The notes beneath the pieces were generated by a model. It made no database searches. It worked only from the letters and a program-made list of their open reading frames with translations, and was not told where the DNA came from. Positions 8,905-18,600 of a stretch of DNA of 35,361 bases are shown piece by piece. Source of the DNA: Kiritimatiellales bacterium (GTDB lineage: Bacteria; Verrucomicrobiota; Kiritimatiellia; Kiritimatiellales; Pontiellaceae); NCBI GenBank assembly GCA_021734345.1, contig JAIPJC010000021.1, positions 1-35,361 of the forward strand, read 5' to 3'. Position 1 is the stretch's first letter. The number at the start of each line of letters is the position of its first letter. The translations under genes and the position numbers were made by a program.

Positions 8905-8937
8905 AAAATCCAGCCCCGCGACTTTTCGCGGGGCTGG
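8905..8937 (-). terminator. Rho-independent terminator after the 8950-11184 gene
   Basis: A perfect 11-bp stem (arms 8927-8937 and 8910-8920, 6-nt loop) begins about 13 nt after the stop. On the minus strand it is followed by ATTTTGT. Confidence 0.8.
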
Positions 8938-8949
8938 TTCGGCAAAGGC

Positions 8950-9862
8950 CTACAGGTTTTGAATGATCAGCCGAATATACTTCTGGGCCTCAACTCTGGT
9001 GGTGACGTTCGTGACGAAGTCGAGCGCCCCACCGGTAACATTGGTTCCCCACACGACATATCCCGTGTTGGTCCATGGGATGTACATCAGGTTGGTGGTC
9101 AGCTCCAGCGAGTAGGCCAAACCACTGTTTGTGCCGGAGAGTTGCGGATAGATGTAGCCGAAGTAGTTGGTTCCGCCGACATTCATCGTGCCATAGGTCG
9201 GGGACGTTCCGGTATCGGTTCCGTTGGTCGGGTTGCCGCCCAGCCCATATTCATACAGGTTGCTCAGTCCATCTCCATCCGGATCGGCGGTTGCCAGCGC
9301 GCTCGGGCCGGTGAGGTTGTAGCTGGCCACCCATTGGTCAAAGGAGGTATCGGCAACGACCTTAACCGTTCCGTCAACCAGCAGGTTGGAGGTGTCGATG
9401 GTCTGGCCATCCAATCCGGAAACGACCACGTTGTTGCCTCCAGCACCATTCAGACTGGCCCAGTTTTCCAGCACGGTGATGACCGTTCCGTTCGTTACCG
9501 CCTCGGCCGGAGCCCAGTTGATGAAGCTGAAGTTCAAGGTATAGCCCGGATCAAGCGTAAAGGCATCCCCGCCATCGTTCGCCAGCACGTCGTTGGTTCC
9601 GTTGTAGCCATATACCTCGATCGCCAAGGTTCCGTTGGATCCCGACAGGGTCAGATCGTTGTTGAAGGTCAACGTTCCCGTGCCCGCACCGGGCTGGATC
9701 AGGCCGGTCAGGACCATATCGCCATCAATCTGCCCCTTGCCCCGGAAGGTATTGGCGAAGGTATACGCACCGCCCGTACGGGTGGAAACATCAAGGATGC
9801 CTTTGTTCTGCACTTCCAAAACCGAGGTGGAGTCGATCGAAGCGTCGCCCATCAGTTGCACG
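8950..9862. repeat. Direct repeat B, copy 2 (with 6446-7355)
   Basis: Nearly identical coding segment for the C-terminal third of two paralogues. Such high identity, also at synonymous positions, compared with the diverged N-terminal halves suggests recent duplication or gene conversion. Confidence 0.88.
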
Positions 9863-11184
9863 CGGCCATCCTCGACCGTGGTGGTGCCGTTGTAGGTGTT
9901 GACGCCATACAACCGGACGATCCCGTTGGTATAGCTGACGCCGCTCCACTCGTTGTCGATAACGATGTTGCCGGTATTCGTTCCGGCGCTGATCACGCCG
10001 GTCACATCGACAAAGGCGGCATCGCCCACCGATGTGCCATTTGCGGTCGCTTGCAGCGACAGGTTGCCATTGGCGGTAAAGGTGATGTTGCTGAGCACCG
10101 TGTGCGGCGTCGAGCTTGCGGCCCCGGTCGAGGCTATGCGGGGAATGGCGGACGGACTGTTCGGATTGATCTCGATCTCGTTCAAGATATGAATGGTCTC
10201 GCCGATCTGGTCGTTGAACCCGCGGAAGTTGGCGGTATTTTTCAATATGAGCGTCGCCGTGCCAAACTGGCTGTCGGCCCGGGTCTGTGTAATGCCATTG
10301 AAAGCCATGGTACCCGAAAAATCGGAGTCTCCGGCAGTGCGGTTGAACACCACCGTACCTCCGGTGACCGTTACATCCCCTGTTCCGGACAATAGGCCAT
10401 TAAACCAATAGGCCCCTGCGCCGGAGATGTCCAGCAATCCATCGATCGCTATATCGAACGTGTGCGTTTTAATGCCACTCGATAGGGAGACATGCTCTCC
10501 GGCAGGAACCGTGATCGGATTGAGAACCGTGGTCGTGGTGAAGTTCAACGCCGCCCCGTTCTTCAAGGTCAGCGGATTTGCGCCAAGTCCAAACGGCCCC
10601 TTGGTGGAAATACCGCTAACGAGCACATCGGCCGAGACATTGTCGAGCACCGTGGTGCCGGCATATTTGGAATTGATCGAACCGCCTTCAAACTCAAGCT
10701 TGTTGGTATTGCTGCCGAAATAGCTGACATTCAATGAAGCTTGATACAAGCCATCATCCGTCTCCAGCTTTGCGGAACCATTGTGATAGAAGTTCAGGTC
10801 GGTATCGTCCGACGCCCAAACGCCGCCCAAGCGGACATTGTTGGTTACGCCGGCATCCACCGTGATCGAATCCCTGACAAAATTGGTGATGCTTGATGTC
10901 GCGGTATTAAATGTGAACTGCGTGCCGGTCACGGCATTCATGTTGGTGTTGAACGTGAGGGTGTTGTAGTACATGTTCGCCTGCGCTGTTCCCGCAGTTT
11001 TCATCACACCCAAGCTCCAGTCCGCAACGATGGCATCGTCCCAGTCCGTAATGACACCCAGCGACCAGTTGCCTGCGATCTGGGTCTGGTTGTTCACCGC
11101 ACCGGTGAAATAGTTTGTTGCCGCAAACGCGGTACCGCTGAACAACGCGGCGATCATCGTCATGATTGTTGCTATCTTTTTCAT
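8950..11184 (-). CDS. Beta-strand-repeat surface protein, first of the trio
   Basis: Exported structural protein of 744 residues; no enzyme motif seen. Residues 1-22 are a signal peptide ending AFAA. The ATG at 11184 has AAAGGAGAG about 6 nt upstream. The N-terminal half keeps the 'NWS' opening and beta-strand repeats of its two neighbours (for example TTVEDGRVQLMGD), but its sequence has diverged. The C-terminal third is almost identical to that of the 6446-8839 gene, with DPDGDGLSNLYEYGL near residue 634 and the end YIRLIIQNL. It is the first gene after the 223-bp AT-rich gap with the strongest promoter candidate, so it probably leads this transcription unit. A terminator follows it; its partners downstream may depend on read-through. 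Confidence 0.9.
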   Translation of the reverse strand: MKKIATIMTMIAALFSGTAFAATNYFTGAVNNQTQIAGNWSLGVITDWDDAIVADWSLGVMKTAGTAQANMYYNTLTFNTNMNAVTGTQFTFNTATSSITNFVRDSITVDAGVTNNVRLGGVWASDDTDLNFYHNGSAKLETDDGLYQASLNVSYFGSNTNKLEFEGGSINSKYAGTTVLDNVSADVLVSGISTKGPFGLGANPLTLKNGAALNFTTTTVLNPITVPAGEHVSLSSGIKTHTFDIAIDGLLDISGAGAYWFNGLLSGTGDVTVTGGTVVFNRTAGDSDFSGTMAFNGITQTRADSQFGTATLILKNTANFRGFNDQIGETIHILNEIEINPNSPSAIPRIASTGAASSTPHTVLSNITFTANGNLSLQATANGTSVGDAAFVDVTGVISAGTNTGNIVIDNEWSGVSYTNGIVRLYGVNTYNGTTTVEDGRVQLMGDASIDSTSVLEVQNKGILDVSTRTGGAYTFANTFRGKGQIDGDMVLTGLIQPGAGTGTLTFNNDLTLSGSNGTLAIEVYGYNGTNDVLANDGGDAFTLDPGYTLNFSFINWAPAEAVTNGTVITVLENWASLNGAGGNNVVVSGLDGQTIDTSNLLVDGTVKVVADTSFDQWVASYNLTGPSALATADPDGDGLSNLYEYGLGGNPTNGTDTGTSPTYGTMNVGGTNYFGYIYPQLSGTNSGLAYSLELTTNLMYIPWTNTGYVVWGTNVTGGALDFVTNVTTRVEAQKYIRLIIQNL

Positions 11185-11256
11185 CCTGCTCTCCTTTGCT
11201 TATATGCGGTGTTTTTCCTTCTGTGCGCTCCAACTACACACGGAAGGCCCTATGTC

Positions 11257-11268
11257 CACTAGCTAGTG
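11257..11268. promoter_or_regulatory. Palindrome at the expected transcription start of the trio
   Basis: CACTAGCTAGTG is a perfect 12-bp palindrome lying just downstream of the proposed -10 box (11271-11276), where a repressor could block initiation. A second inverted repeat, AACTG-TAT-CAGTT at 11282-11294, lies in the promoter spacer. No cognate regulator is in the window. Confidence 0.35.
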
Positions 11269-11270
11269 TT

Positions 11271-11299
11271 TGAATACTGTAAACTGTATCAGTTGACAA
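11271..11299 (-). promoter_or_regulatory. Candidate sigma-70 type promoter for the beta-strand trio
   Basis: On the minus strand TTGTCA (11294-11299) and TATTCA (11271-11276) are separated by 17 bp in an AT-rich gap. This puts the start about 80 nt upstream of the ATG at 11184. Hexamers match the E. coli consensus at 5/6 and 4/6; the consensus used by this phylum is not known to me. Confidence 0.45.
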
Positions 11300-11383
11300 G
11301 CAATTTCCCTATCTAATTGCAAATACGCATAAATAGAAAATTTACAGGTTAAAGTTTTATCTTTTAGATTTTCGCTGCAAATC

Positions 11384-11399
11384 AAGGCATTTATGCCTT
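11384..11399 (-). terminator. Weak hairpin after the Tat-type sulfatase gene
   Basis: AAGGCAT and ATGCCTT arms with a short loop begin about 9 nt after the stop codon at 11408. No good U-tract follows. It could mark the end of the long enzyme operon, but is weak. Confidence 0.3.
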
Positions 11400-11407
11400 T
11401 TCCGAGA

Positions 11408-12967
11408 CTATGCGCCCCCTTGAACGAAGCCGCTGCCAGGAACCACCCGCGTCGGGATCAAACCCTCTGTACCCACAGGCCGGTTCAATTGCTTTTGTTC
11501 GCGCCGGATCTGGTCGCCAATCGCAATCGGATCTTCCGGATCACCGGCGACCTCGAGCAACGCGTCGGTTCTGGCATTCAGTTTTTTAACCAGCGCTGCA
11601 TACGCCGGATCGTCCACCAGATTGTTGAGCTGCTGCGGGTCGGCGTTGTTGTCGAACAACATCCACGGCTTGCGCGTGTCGGCCTTGCGGGCATAGGTGT
11701 AGCGCTTGGTGCGCACGCCGCGCCATGGCCCGCTGCCGTTGGTGATCCAGTTGGTGCCCAGCCAAACCATGCGCATCAGCAGCACGGCATCCTGCACATC
11801 GGCGTCGTGCCCCATCGCGGCCCCACTGATATCTTTCCCATCCACCGCAGGACAGGGAACGCCCGCCAGCGCCAGGACCGTGGGCATGATATCGACCGGA
11901 GCGAGCAACGCATCGGTTTTTATGCCGGGTTTGATCCTTTCCGGATAGCGCACCATGAATGGAACCGAAAGGCTTTCCTCATAGGGCAACTGCTTGCCAT
12001 ACTGGCGGTGCGAGCCGAGGTTGTCGCCGTGGTCCGACGTGAATACGACAAGGGTGTCATCGAGAATCCTCTGTTTTTCCAACGTCTGAAAAATCCGCCC
12101 CAGACAATCGTCCAGCGCTTCGATCGAAGCATAATATCCCTGGTACCACTTTTTGACCGCCTTGTTGGATCGATCCTTTAGATCGGGGAGAAAAATGCGA
12201 CGGATCTTTTCATGCGCCGCCACAAGCCCGGTGTCGCATTCATTCCACATTTTTTCGGCGGCGGCGAAGTCGTTCACATTTTCACGAAGGACGATCCGTT
12301 CAGGATCGAACCGCTGCATATATTCCGCGGGCGCCGTATAGGGATCGTGTGGCGGTCCCCAGGAAAGGAACAGGCAAAACGGATCGCCGCCCGTCTGATC
12401 CTTGATAAATTCGCACGCGGCAGCCGTCTGCGCAATCGAGTCGTATCCGTCCCATGTCCGTGGTTTCGTTTCATCCTGATAATAGTATTTGGAATCGAAA
12501 TAGTTGTGCGTGCATTCAAGCGTACGCCAAAAATCAAACCCGTGGCGGCGCTCCGGCGGGATGCAGTTTTCCCGTCCGTACCCATCGATGTGCCACTTGC
12601 CGATGTAGCCGGTCCGATAGCCGTTTGCCTTGCAGACCTCGGCGAAGTAGGACGACGGGTTGCGCATGTAGTGGTCGTTGTACACCATCCCGTTTTTCAT
12701 CGGGAAATTCCCGCTCATCAACATGGCACGGAACGGGGAACAGACCGGATAGGAACTGATGGCGTGCTCGAACAGCACGCCTTCCCGCCCCACGCGGTCC
12801 ATGTTCGGGGTGTGGACTTGCGTTCCCCCATAGCACCCTAGTTCCATGGATCGGAGCTGGTCGGCGAATACAAAGAGAATGTTCGGGCGCTTGCGCTGCG
12901 CCGCCTGCGAAAACATGGGAAGTGCCATCCCCGCACTGCACGTTGCTAAAAAGTTCCTGCGTTTCAT
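11408..12967 (-). CDS. Sulfatase (S1 family, formylglycine-dependent), Tat-type signal
   Basis: Removes sulfate ester groups, probably from a polysaccharide or its oligosaccharides; exported. 519 residues. The ATG at 12967 was chosen because GAGGAGAC lies 6 nt upstream and it gives a twin-arginine signal (KRRNFLATCSAG), implying export of a folded enzyme. NILFVFADQLR near residue 29 supplies the first metal-binding Asp. CSPFR at residues 76-80 with AMLMSG is the formylglycine signature (Cys type), so Cys76 should be the modified residue. SDHGDNLGSH supplies the second metal site and GYRTGYIGKWH is another family hallmark. Length is normal for a single-domain sulfatase. It is the last gene of the tight enzyme run, 37 nt after the SGNH esterase. 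The subfamily and substrate cannot be set from motifs alone. Confidence 0.95.
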   Translation of the reverse strand: MKRRNFLATCSAGMALPMFSQAAQRKRPNILFVFADQLRSMELGCYGGTQVHTPNMDRVGREGVLFEHAISSYPVCSPFRAMLMSGNFPMKNGMVYNDHYMRNPSSYFAEVCKANGYRTGYIGKWHIDGYGRENCIPPERRHGFDFWRTLECTHNYFDSKYYYQDETKPRTWDGYDSIAQTAAACEFIKDQTGGDPFCLFLSWGPPHDPYTAPAEYMQRFDPERIVLRENVNDFAAAEKMWNECDTGLVAAHEKIRRIFLPDLKDRSNKAVKKWYQGYYASIEALDDCLGRIFQTLEKQRILDDTLVVFTSDHGDNLGSHRQYGKQLPYEESLSVPFMVRYPERIKPGIKTDALLAPVDIMPTVLALAGVPCPAVDGKDISGAAMGHDADVQDAVLLMRMVWLGTNWITNGSGPWRGVRTKRYTYARKADTRKPWMLFDNNADPQQLNNLVDDPAYAALVKKLNARTDALLEVAGDPEDPIAIGDQIRREQKQLNRPVGTEGLIPTRVVPGSGFVQGGA

Positions 12968-13004
12968 TTTTTGTCTCCTCTGTTTGAACGGATGGATGAT
13001 CGCC

Positions 13005-15596
13005 CTACTGTGCTGTCTCAAGAAAACGAATATAGTCGACTTCAAATACGGCACCGGGCGTCGTGACCGGATCGAGCCGGATATGGCTCAAAGTGCCGGT
13101 CCAGCCGGCGACGTTGGTAAAGTCGAGCAACCAGGTGTGGTACAGGCCGTCCGACAGGGTGGAGGGCTCCACTTCAACCTGGGTTATGTTGTTTGGCTGA
13201 ATGGCTGCCGCCCAGAAAAAATCAATCCGGTCTCCGGCGAAGCCTTTCATCCGGATTTCAACATGCTTGTAGATGTCGGCATTGACCGTGAGATTCTGGT
13301 CGAACCGAAGTTGCGGAGCGGTGTTCGAGGCCGTTCCGTGCAACACGCCTCCACTGACAGAGACCGACGAAACATTGGTCGACACCACGCCGTTGTCATC
13401 GCCGGCGCGGTCGAACTCCACCCCGATGGTCCGTCCGCGGTCGGCCATGATATAGTCGATGGCGAAGCGGTCGGCGGTTCCGTCGTTCGTATAGTTCATG
13501 GGATCGATCCGGCACCCGGCTCCAGCAAAGTTGGTTATCGTGCTGGTGTCAAAGGAAGTCTCTTGAAACGCGGTGCCGGTCGGTACGCTGGCGGAGATGA
13601 GTTTCCCAGCAACAATCGGAATGGGGTAGAGCTGGACGACGGTATTCGCGGCCGAATCCCGGTCCACATGCATCCGGATGCGGAGGTGGGGATAGACCGC
13701 CGGATCGGCTGCCGCAGCCAACGGGTTGTAGGTGATGAATCCTTCGGGGCCGGACGCGGCAGGATAAAGATAGCTTGCCGCTCCACCGGTGATGGATTCG
13801 AAAGTCATGCGGGTCAGGACGGACACCGGAGCCGTTGCGCCGTTGAAGTCTTCCATTACGATGGTGCTTTGGGCGACCAGATCCCTTGCCACCGGTATGG
13901 CCGGAGCGACTTCCATGACCAGCTCCGGCGCATACGCACTGTCATCGCTGTAGAAGCGGACGCCGGAACCATCATCGTCCAAGGCGTCGTTCTTGACCTG
14001 GATATAGAGAAGCACATTGGTTTGCCCCGCCGCCCGCAAGGCTTCCAGCGCATTGACGGTCCGGGTTTCGAGCGGAATGTCGTACCACGTTGCATTGATC
14101 CAGTTTGCGCCGGGCAGGTAGGAGCTCAATGTGCTGGTTACGCCGACATCACGCGCACTGAATAGGGTTGTCGCATCCACGTTGGCCGAATTTTTCCAAG
14201 CAGTGCCGGGTGCCTGGTTGTTGTAGGTTGCCGTTGCTTCGGCAAAGACGGTGTTGTTGCTGGACATGACCATGATCTGGATGTTGACGTTTGCGTTGGT
14301 CCCCCATGTGGGAGGCGTGGCGGTGGCGTATGCTTTAAGCCGGAGGGTGGCATTGGCGATCCGCCGGGATGCCAAATCAAATTTCATCAGGCCATACTGC
14401 GCGTTGGCGGTGGCTAGTGCGCCGCGCACGCCGATGTATTCCAGTCCGTCAAAACTGGTGGTTGGAACGCCTTGGACGGCATAGGTGCACTGGTCGGTGA
14501 TGTTCGTTACCAGCACGGGTGGAATCGCCGCTTGGGTGCCGAATACATTCAGGATCGAATCCGCATAGATTTTGTGCAGGAAATCATTCGGATGATTCAA
14601 GTCGTTCCCGCTGAAATCCTGGAACTTTTTTCGGGCGGCAATCGGACGCGAAACCGCACCGACATCCACAAAGGCCATATTTTCATATTTGGAATACAAA
14701 TCATACAGCGCATCGCGGTTCTGCGCCCGCAGGTCATAATGCGCACTTGCCCATTCGGGGTTTGGCGAAAACTCCGCCACCAGCACGATGCCGACATTGG
14801 GGTTCGCCGCGCGCAACGCCTGGATCATGCCTTCCGTGTTCTGCTTGTAGGTCGCCGTAGGCGTATTCCCCGAAGCGTCGTTCATGCCGAACGCCAGCAC
14901 GACCAGATCCGGATCCGTATCGATGACTTGCTGGATTTCTTGCAAGCCCCAGGTGCTTGTTTTTCCACCGACGGCCTTGTTGGCATAATTGATCTGGTCG
15001 TAGCCGAACCGGGTTTTCAACGCGTCGACAACTTGCGTGGGATAGGCGGGAGCAAAGGGCTCCACCGTCGGTGCCGATGCCTGCGCGCCAGCGGTTATGC
15101 TGTCGCCAAAGAAGGTGACATTCAAAGGCTGCCGGGTTCGCAGCTGGTAGATCGAGGTGGTTAATGATGAAAACCAGTTGCCCGCTTCCAATTCATCCAG
15201 GGAACCTGACGCATGGGTGTAGGTCACAACCACATCGTAGTCCGAATGCTTATATGTTCCGCCGGGCGAATAGAACGGGATCCCGTTGGTGTCGACAAAC
15301 CGGTAGAACGTGGCATCGATTGCCGCCGCATAGTAGTCAAGAACCGGAATGCGCGAAGCGGGAGTCAGCGAAATAAGACCATCCGCGCTGACGGTGTAGT
15401 CGATGCCGTTCGTAAAGACCTGGGACCGGTTCGCGCGTTGCACGGTTTGTATCTCGGTCGGCTTGAAAAGCAAGTGGGCGCTGCGCGGCTGCAAATCGCT
15501 GCAAAACACCACCGACTCGTTTTCCATCAGCTTCGGATCGCCCGATCCAACGATCAGAAAAATCATCGGCAACGATTTCCTACATCTCTTCCACAT
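13005..15596 (-). CDS. SGNH/GDSL esterase with CBM96-like and other modules
   Basis: Probable carbohydrate esterase removing acyl groups; exported, 863 residues. The ATG at 15596 was chosen for AAGGAGATG 5 nt upstream; the N-terminus is basic then hydrophobic (MIFLIV). Residues 35-150 form a beta-rich domain. The SGNH domain follows: FFGDSITAG (Ser166), GG at 210-211, GMND (Asn239) and DLNH (Asp332, His335), giving a complete catalytic set. Residues about 365-610 resemble a DNRLRE/CBM96-type module (YGLMKFDL ... ATLRLKAY). Two copies of the DYI-type module follow, ending with FAIDYIMADRG and FEVDYIRFLE. The gene is 41 nt after the large glycosidase-like gene and 37 nt before a sulfatase, so it is probably co-transcribed. 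Deacetylation or removal of another acyl group would help access by the sulfatases and glycosidases. Confidence 0.9.
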   Translation of the reverse strand: MWKRCRKSLPMIFLIVGSGDPKLMENESVVFCSDLQPRSAHLLFKPTEIQTVQRANRSQVFTNGIDYTVSADGLISLTPASRIPVLDYYAAAIDATFYRFVDTNGIPFYSPGGTYKHSDYDVVVTYTHASGSLDELEAGNWFSSLTTSIYQLRTRQPLNVTFFGDSITAGAQASAPTVEPFAPAYPTQVVDALKTRFGYDQINYANKAVGGKTSTWGLQEIQQVIDTDPDLVVLAFGMNDASGNTPTATYKQNTEGMIQALRAANPNVGIVLVAEFSPNPEWASAHYDLRAQNRDALYDLYSKYENMAFVDVGAVSRPIAARKKFQDFSGNDLNHPNDFLHKIYADSILNVFGTQAAIPPVLVTNITDQCTYAVQGVPTTSFDGLEYIGVRGALATANAQYGLMKFDLASRRIANATLRLKAYATATPPTWGTNANVNIQIMVMSSNNTVFAEATATYNNQAPGTAWKNSANVDATTLFSARDVGVTSTLSSYLPGANWINATWYDIPLETRTVNALEALRAAGQTNVLLYIQVKNDALDDDGSGVRFYSDDSAYAPELVMEVAPAIPVARDLVAQSTIVMEDFNGATAPVSVLTRMTFESITGGAASYLYPAASGPEGFITYNPLAAAADPAVYPHLRIRMHVDRDSAANTVVQLYPIPIVAGKLISASVPTGTAFQETSFDTSTITNFAGAGCRIDPMNYTNDGTADRFAIDYIMADRGRTIGVEFDRAGDDNGVVSTNVSSVSVSGGVLHGTASNTAPQLRFDQNLTVNADIYKHVEIRMKGFAGDRIDFFWAAAIQPNNITQVEVEPSTLSDGLYHTWLLDFTNVAGWTGTLSHIRLDPVTTPGAVFEVDYIRFLETAQ

Positions 15597-15637
15597 GGTG
15601 CATCTCCTTAAGCATATTAAAAAAGGAATCAAATCCC

Positions 15638-18600
15638 TTAGTTTTCGATGACTTCGAGTCCCACAAACTTTTGATCCTCCGTGGCCGGTATCCGGTTGGT
15701 GACCGACTCGATCGCTGGATCGGCGGTAGCTCCGGCCGCCACTTCGGCGGATGTGCCGATATTGCTCCATGCTGGATCAGCTACCAGATCGGTATCGACA
15801 AGGAGACCGAAGGTGAGGCGACTATCGTCGTGGCGGCGGTTATAAACATACTCGAACACGTTTGAGCCGCCGGATTCCACCACGCGGCCGGTGGGCAGCA
15901 CCGCGTCCGCATCGGCCACGTTCGGATCGCCGCCAAGGGCGTATTCGAGCAGGTTGTCCATGCCGTCGGGAGCGGGCAGGTCCACGTCCGCCGTACGCAG
16001 TGCGGCGTCGCCAACCAGTCCATTGGCCGCCGCCCACGCCCCATAGCTTGGAAGCACCCCGGTCGGAGGGACGGTGATCGCCAGGTTATCGTAGGTTGCA
16101 CCGGTGGTGGTGCTGCCGTTTGCGATAGTGGAGACCAGCCTGATCTGGCGGGTCGTGTCTTCGGTGAAGGCGTACGTCCTGGTTGATACCGTCACGCCGT
16201 CCACGACGAAATCGCAGGTGTTGGTTCCCCCGGTTCCTGCCGTCGAGATGAACTGGACAAAATGCTCGTCCGATTTTTCGAAGTTGGTTCCAAAGTTGGC
16301 CTGCCACAGCGAATCCATGGCGGCATCGGTTATGTTGACCCCCGCGTAGTTGGCTCCGGCTGTTCCGGTTCCGCCGTAGATGGTAAAGGCCAAGGTCGAT
16401 GCCGCCCCCCACATGTGGAATCCCAAGCGGCTAGATGAACGCGTGTTTTCATTTGCGCTTACCATGTAGACCGAAGTCCAATTGCTGGTGGCGAGCATCG
16501 CCTGCGTGAACGAGAGTTCGAAATCCTTGCCGACGATGTGGCCGGCCAAGTTTGCGGCCAGTATGATTTCCCCGCCGCCCGTCTGCGAGAGCTTGCTTCC
16601 GGCAATCTTGAACCAGGTCTGGATTCCCGTATAGCTTGCCGGCACCAGTGCGCCCGTTTGGCGGGATGCCGCATCGGCGTTGATGTCCTCCGCGGCAGAA
16701 GAGTTGAAGGTGTCGGTGAATACATTCGTCGGGAGGTCGGCGGGAATGTTCCGCGCGTCGTAGGGGTCGGATCCGGCGAGGTGCTCGACGGCGTCGGGGA
16801 AGCCATCCCCGTCGGAGTCGGAATCGAGCACGTCGAGCATGCCGTCGCCGTCCGTATCGCCAGTCGGCTCGGCGGTGTCGGCGATGCCATCGTCGTCGAG
16901 GTCGCCGTCGGTGGCACGGATCCAGTCGATGGCGAAGGTTGCATTCGACAGGGTGGTGGGATCGAAGCGAATTTTCGTGACCGTGAAGTTTCCCCATTCC
17001 GCCACGTTCGTAGCGGAAAGATAGAGGTGCTGCCAGACGTTGGTTTCCAGCAGGTTGGCCGTAAGGAGGCGCGTTCCGGCATAGTTCGCCGTTGCATTGC
17101 CAAAGAACAGATCGACCCGGCCGGGTTGGTCGGACTTCATGCGCACGAGGAAACCCGGCACCTCGCGGGTGTCGAAGGAAAATCCGCTGTTGCGCTGCAG
17201 CTTGGGATCGTTTCCGGTGGAGACAGCGGTGTATACGCCACCGGTTACGGCGATCGATGTCAATTGGTCGGGAAGCGCCCATCCTTCGGCGTCCCCATCC
17301 GTGTTGAAGTGGAACGCCAAATCCCCGGCGTCGCGCGCATCGCGCCCGGCGATCACTTCATCGACGTCGTCCGTGCCATCGCCATCCGTATCGCCGGCGG
17401 GATAGAGCTGGCTAAGCGGCACCGGTAGCTGCGGCATGCTTGCGCTGGACCAGTCGAGCTGAAGCACTTGCCCCTGGGTGTATTCGACCACCACCGGATA
17501 GAGTTGGCCAGCTTGCAGGGATACCGGAGTCCCATTGGGTACCGCAACGCCGTTGAGTGTGAGCGTCGCACTAGAGGTGAAGAGGTGTGTTTCGCTATAG
17601 AATGGTTGGATCCAACCGGTCAAGCGGACCGTGGATCCCACCGGCGCCTCGTCGAGTCCAGAACCGCTTCCCATGGAGGGGGGCGGGTTGTCCGCCCGCG
17701 CCGCCAGCCAATTCCGCATTCCATCGGCAAAGGAGGAATCCGCCAGCGGGAATGTGCCGCCGTTTGCGACCGTTCCGTCATGGGTCCACCAGCCGGGAAA
17801 GAGCACGCGGGCACCCGTCCAATAGTAGCTGTTGAGCGACGTGATGGTATCGTTGTAGAGGTCGGTTGCATAGCTGGCCCCGCTGTTTGCGTTCCAAGGC
17901 CGGGGATGCCACTCGAAGATGCCCCACCGGCGCGCGTAGCGCTGGACCAGATCGGGGTCGACGAGGCCAAACCGGGTGATGCCGACGGTCTTGCCGGTGG
18001 CATAGTAGCCGGTCCATGCCGGCGAGGCGCTGCTGCGCAAACGGCTTGCCGACACTATTTCGGCGGGAATCTGGTGGGCATGGAGCAGCTCCGCCGGGAT
18101 GCCTTCGTCGCGCGCCCAGTCGAGCACATCCGTGCACCAGTTCCGCACCATCGTCTGCCGGAAGCCGAATTGCGGATGGCGCGGGTCGCCGGGCGGATAT
18201 TCGCCCGGCTTGACCGGATCGTGGTCGAGCATGTCCCAGCTCCACGCCAGCCAATAGGGGTTGGAGATATTGCGCACGCGCGGCGCGTCGAACCCGCCAA
18301 CAGTGAATCCCGTTCCGGACTCCGGCGAAATGTCGAAGAAGTTGCCGGACGCGGGGTCTTCCATGCCGGTTGCGTACGGAATGGCGGCGGGGAAGGCGGC
18401 TAGGTCATAGTAGCGCAGCGACCACGTGGTGAACGAGGTTCCGAAACGATTGTTGAACGAAATGCCTGTGCCGTTGGCGTCGGCGGGCGACGGATCATCG
18501 GAGAACGGGCTGCGCCAATAGCCATCGATCAACAGATAGTCGCCGACGATGCCGGCGGGTGCGCCTTCGCCTGCGAAGCCCCCGGTCGCCGCATCGTATT

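Noticed and set aside
8797-10395. Plus-strand ORF of 532 codons
   Set aside because: It is antisense to two beta-strand-repeat genes and crosses their boundary and a terminator. The regular repeats create long open antisense frames. No ribosome-binding site or domain supports it.
4281-11184. Classical autotransporter (type V) system
   Set aside because: The beta-strand repeats are of the passenger type, but none of the genes encodes a C-terminal outer-membrane beta-barrel; one has PEP-CTERM and the others a soluble beta module.
12968-13054. Longer start for the Tat-type sulfatase
   Set aside because: It would overlap the SGNH gene and place the twin-arginine signal 29 residues inside the protein; the ATG at 12967 has a good ribosome-binding site.
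15597-15770. Longer start for the SGNH esterase
   Set aside because: The extension overlaps the end of the large glycosidase gene and encodes Arg-rich sequence without a signal peptide; AAGGAGATG marks the ATG at 15596.
16700-17420. GC-rich repeats of the GATGGCGA type as a possible satellite or CRISPR
   Set aside because: They encode DxDGDG calcium-binding segments in frame, have no fixed spacer length, and are explained by the protein.
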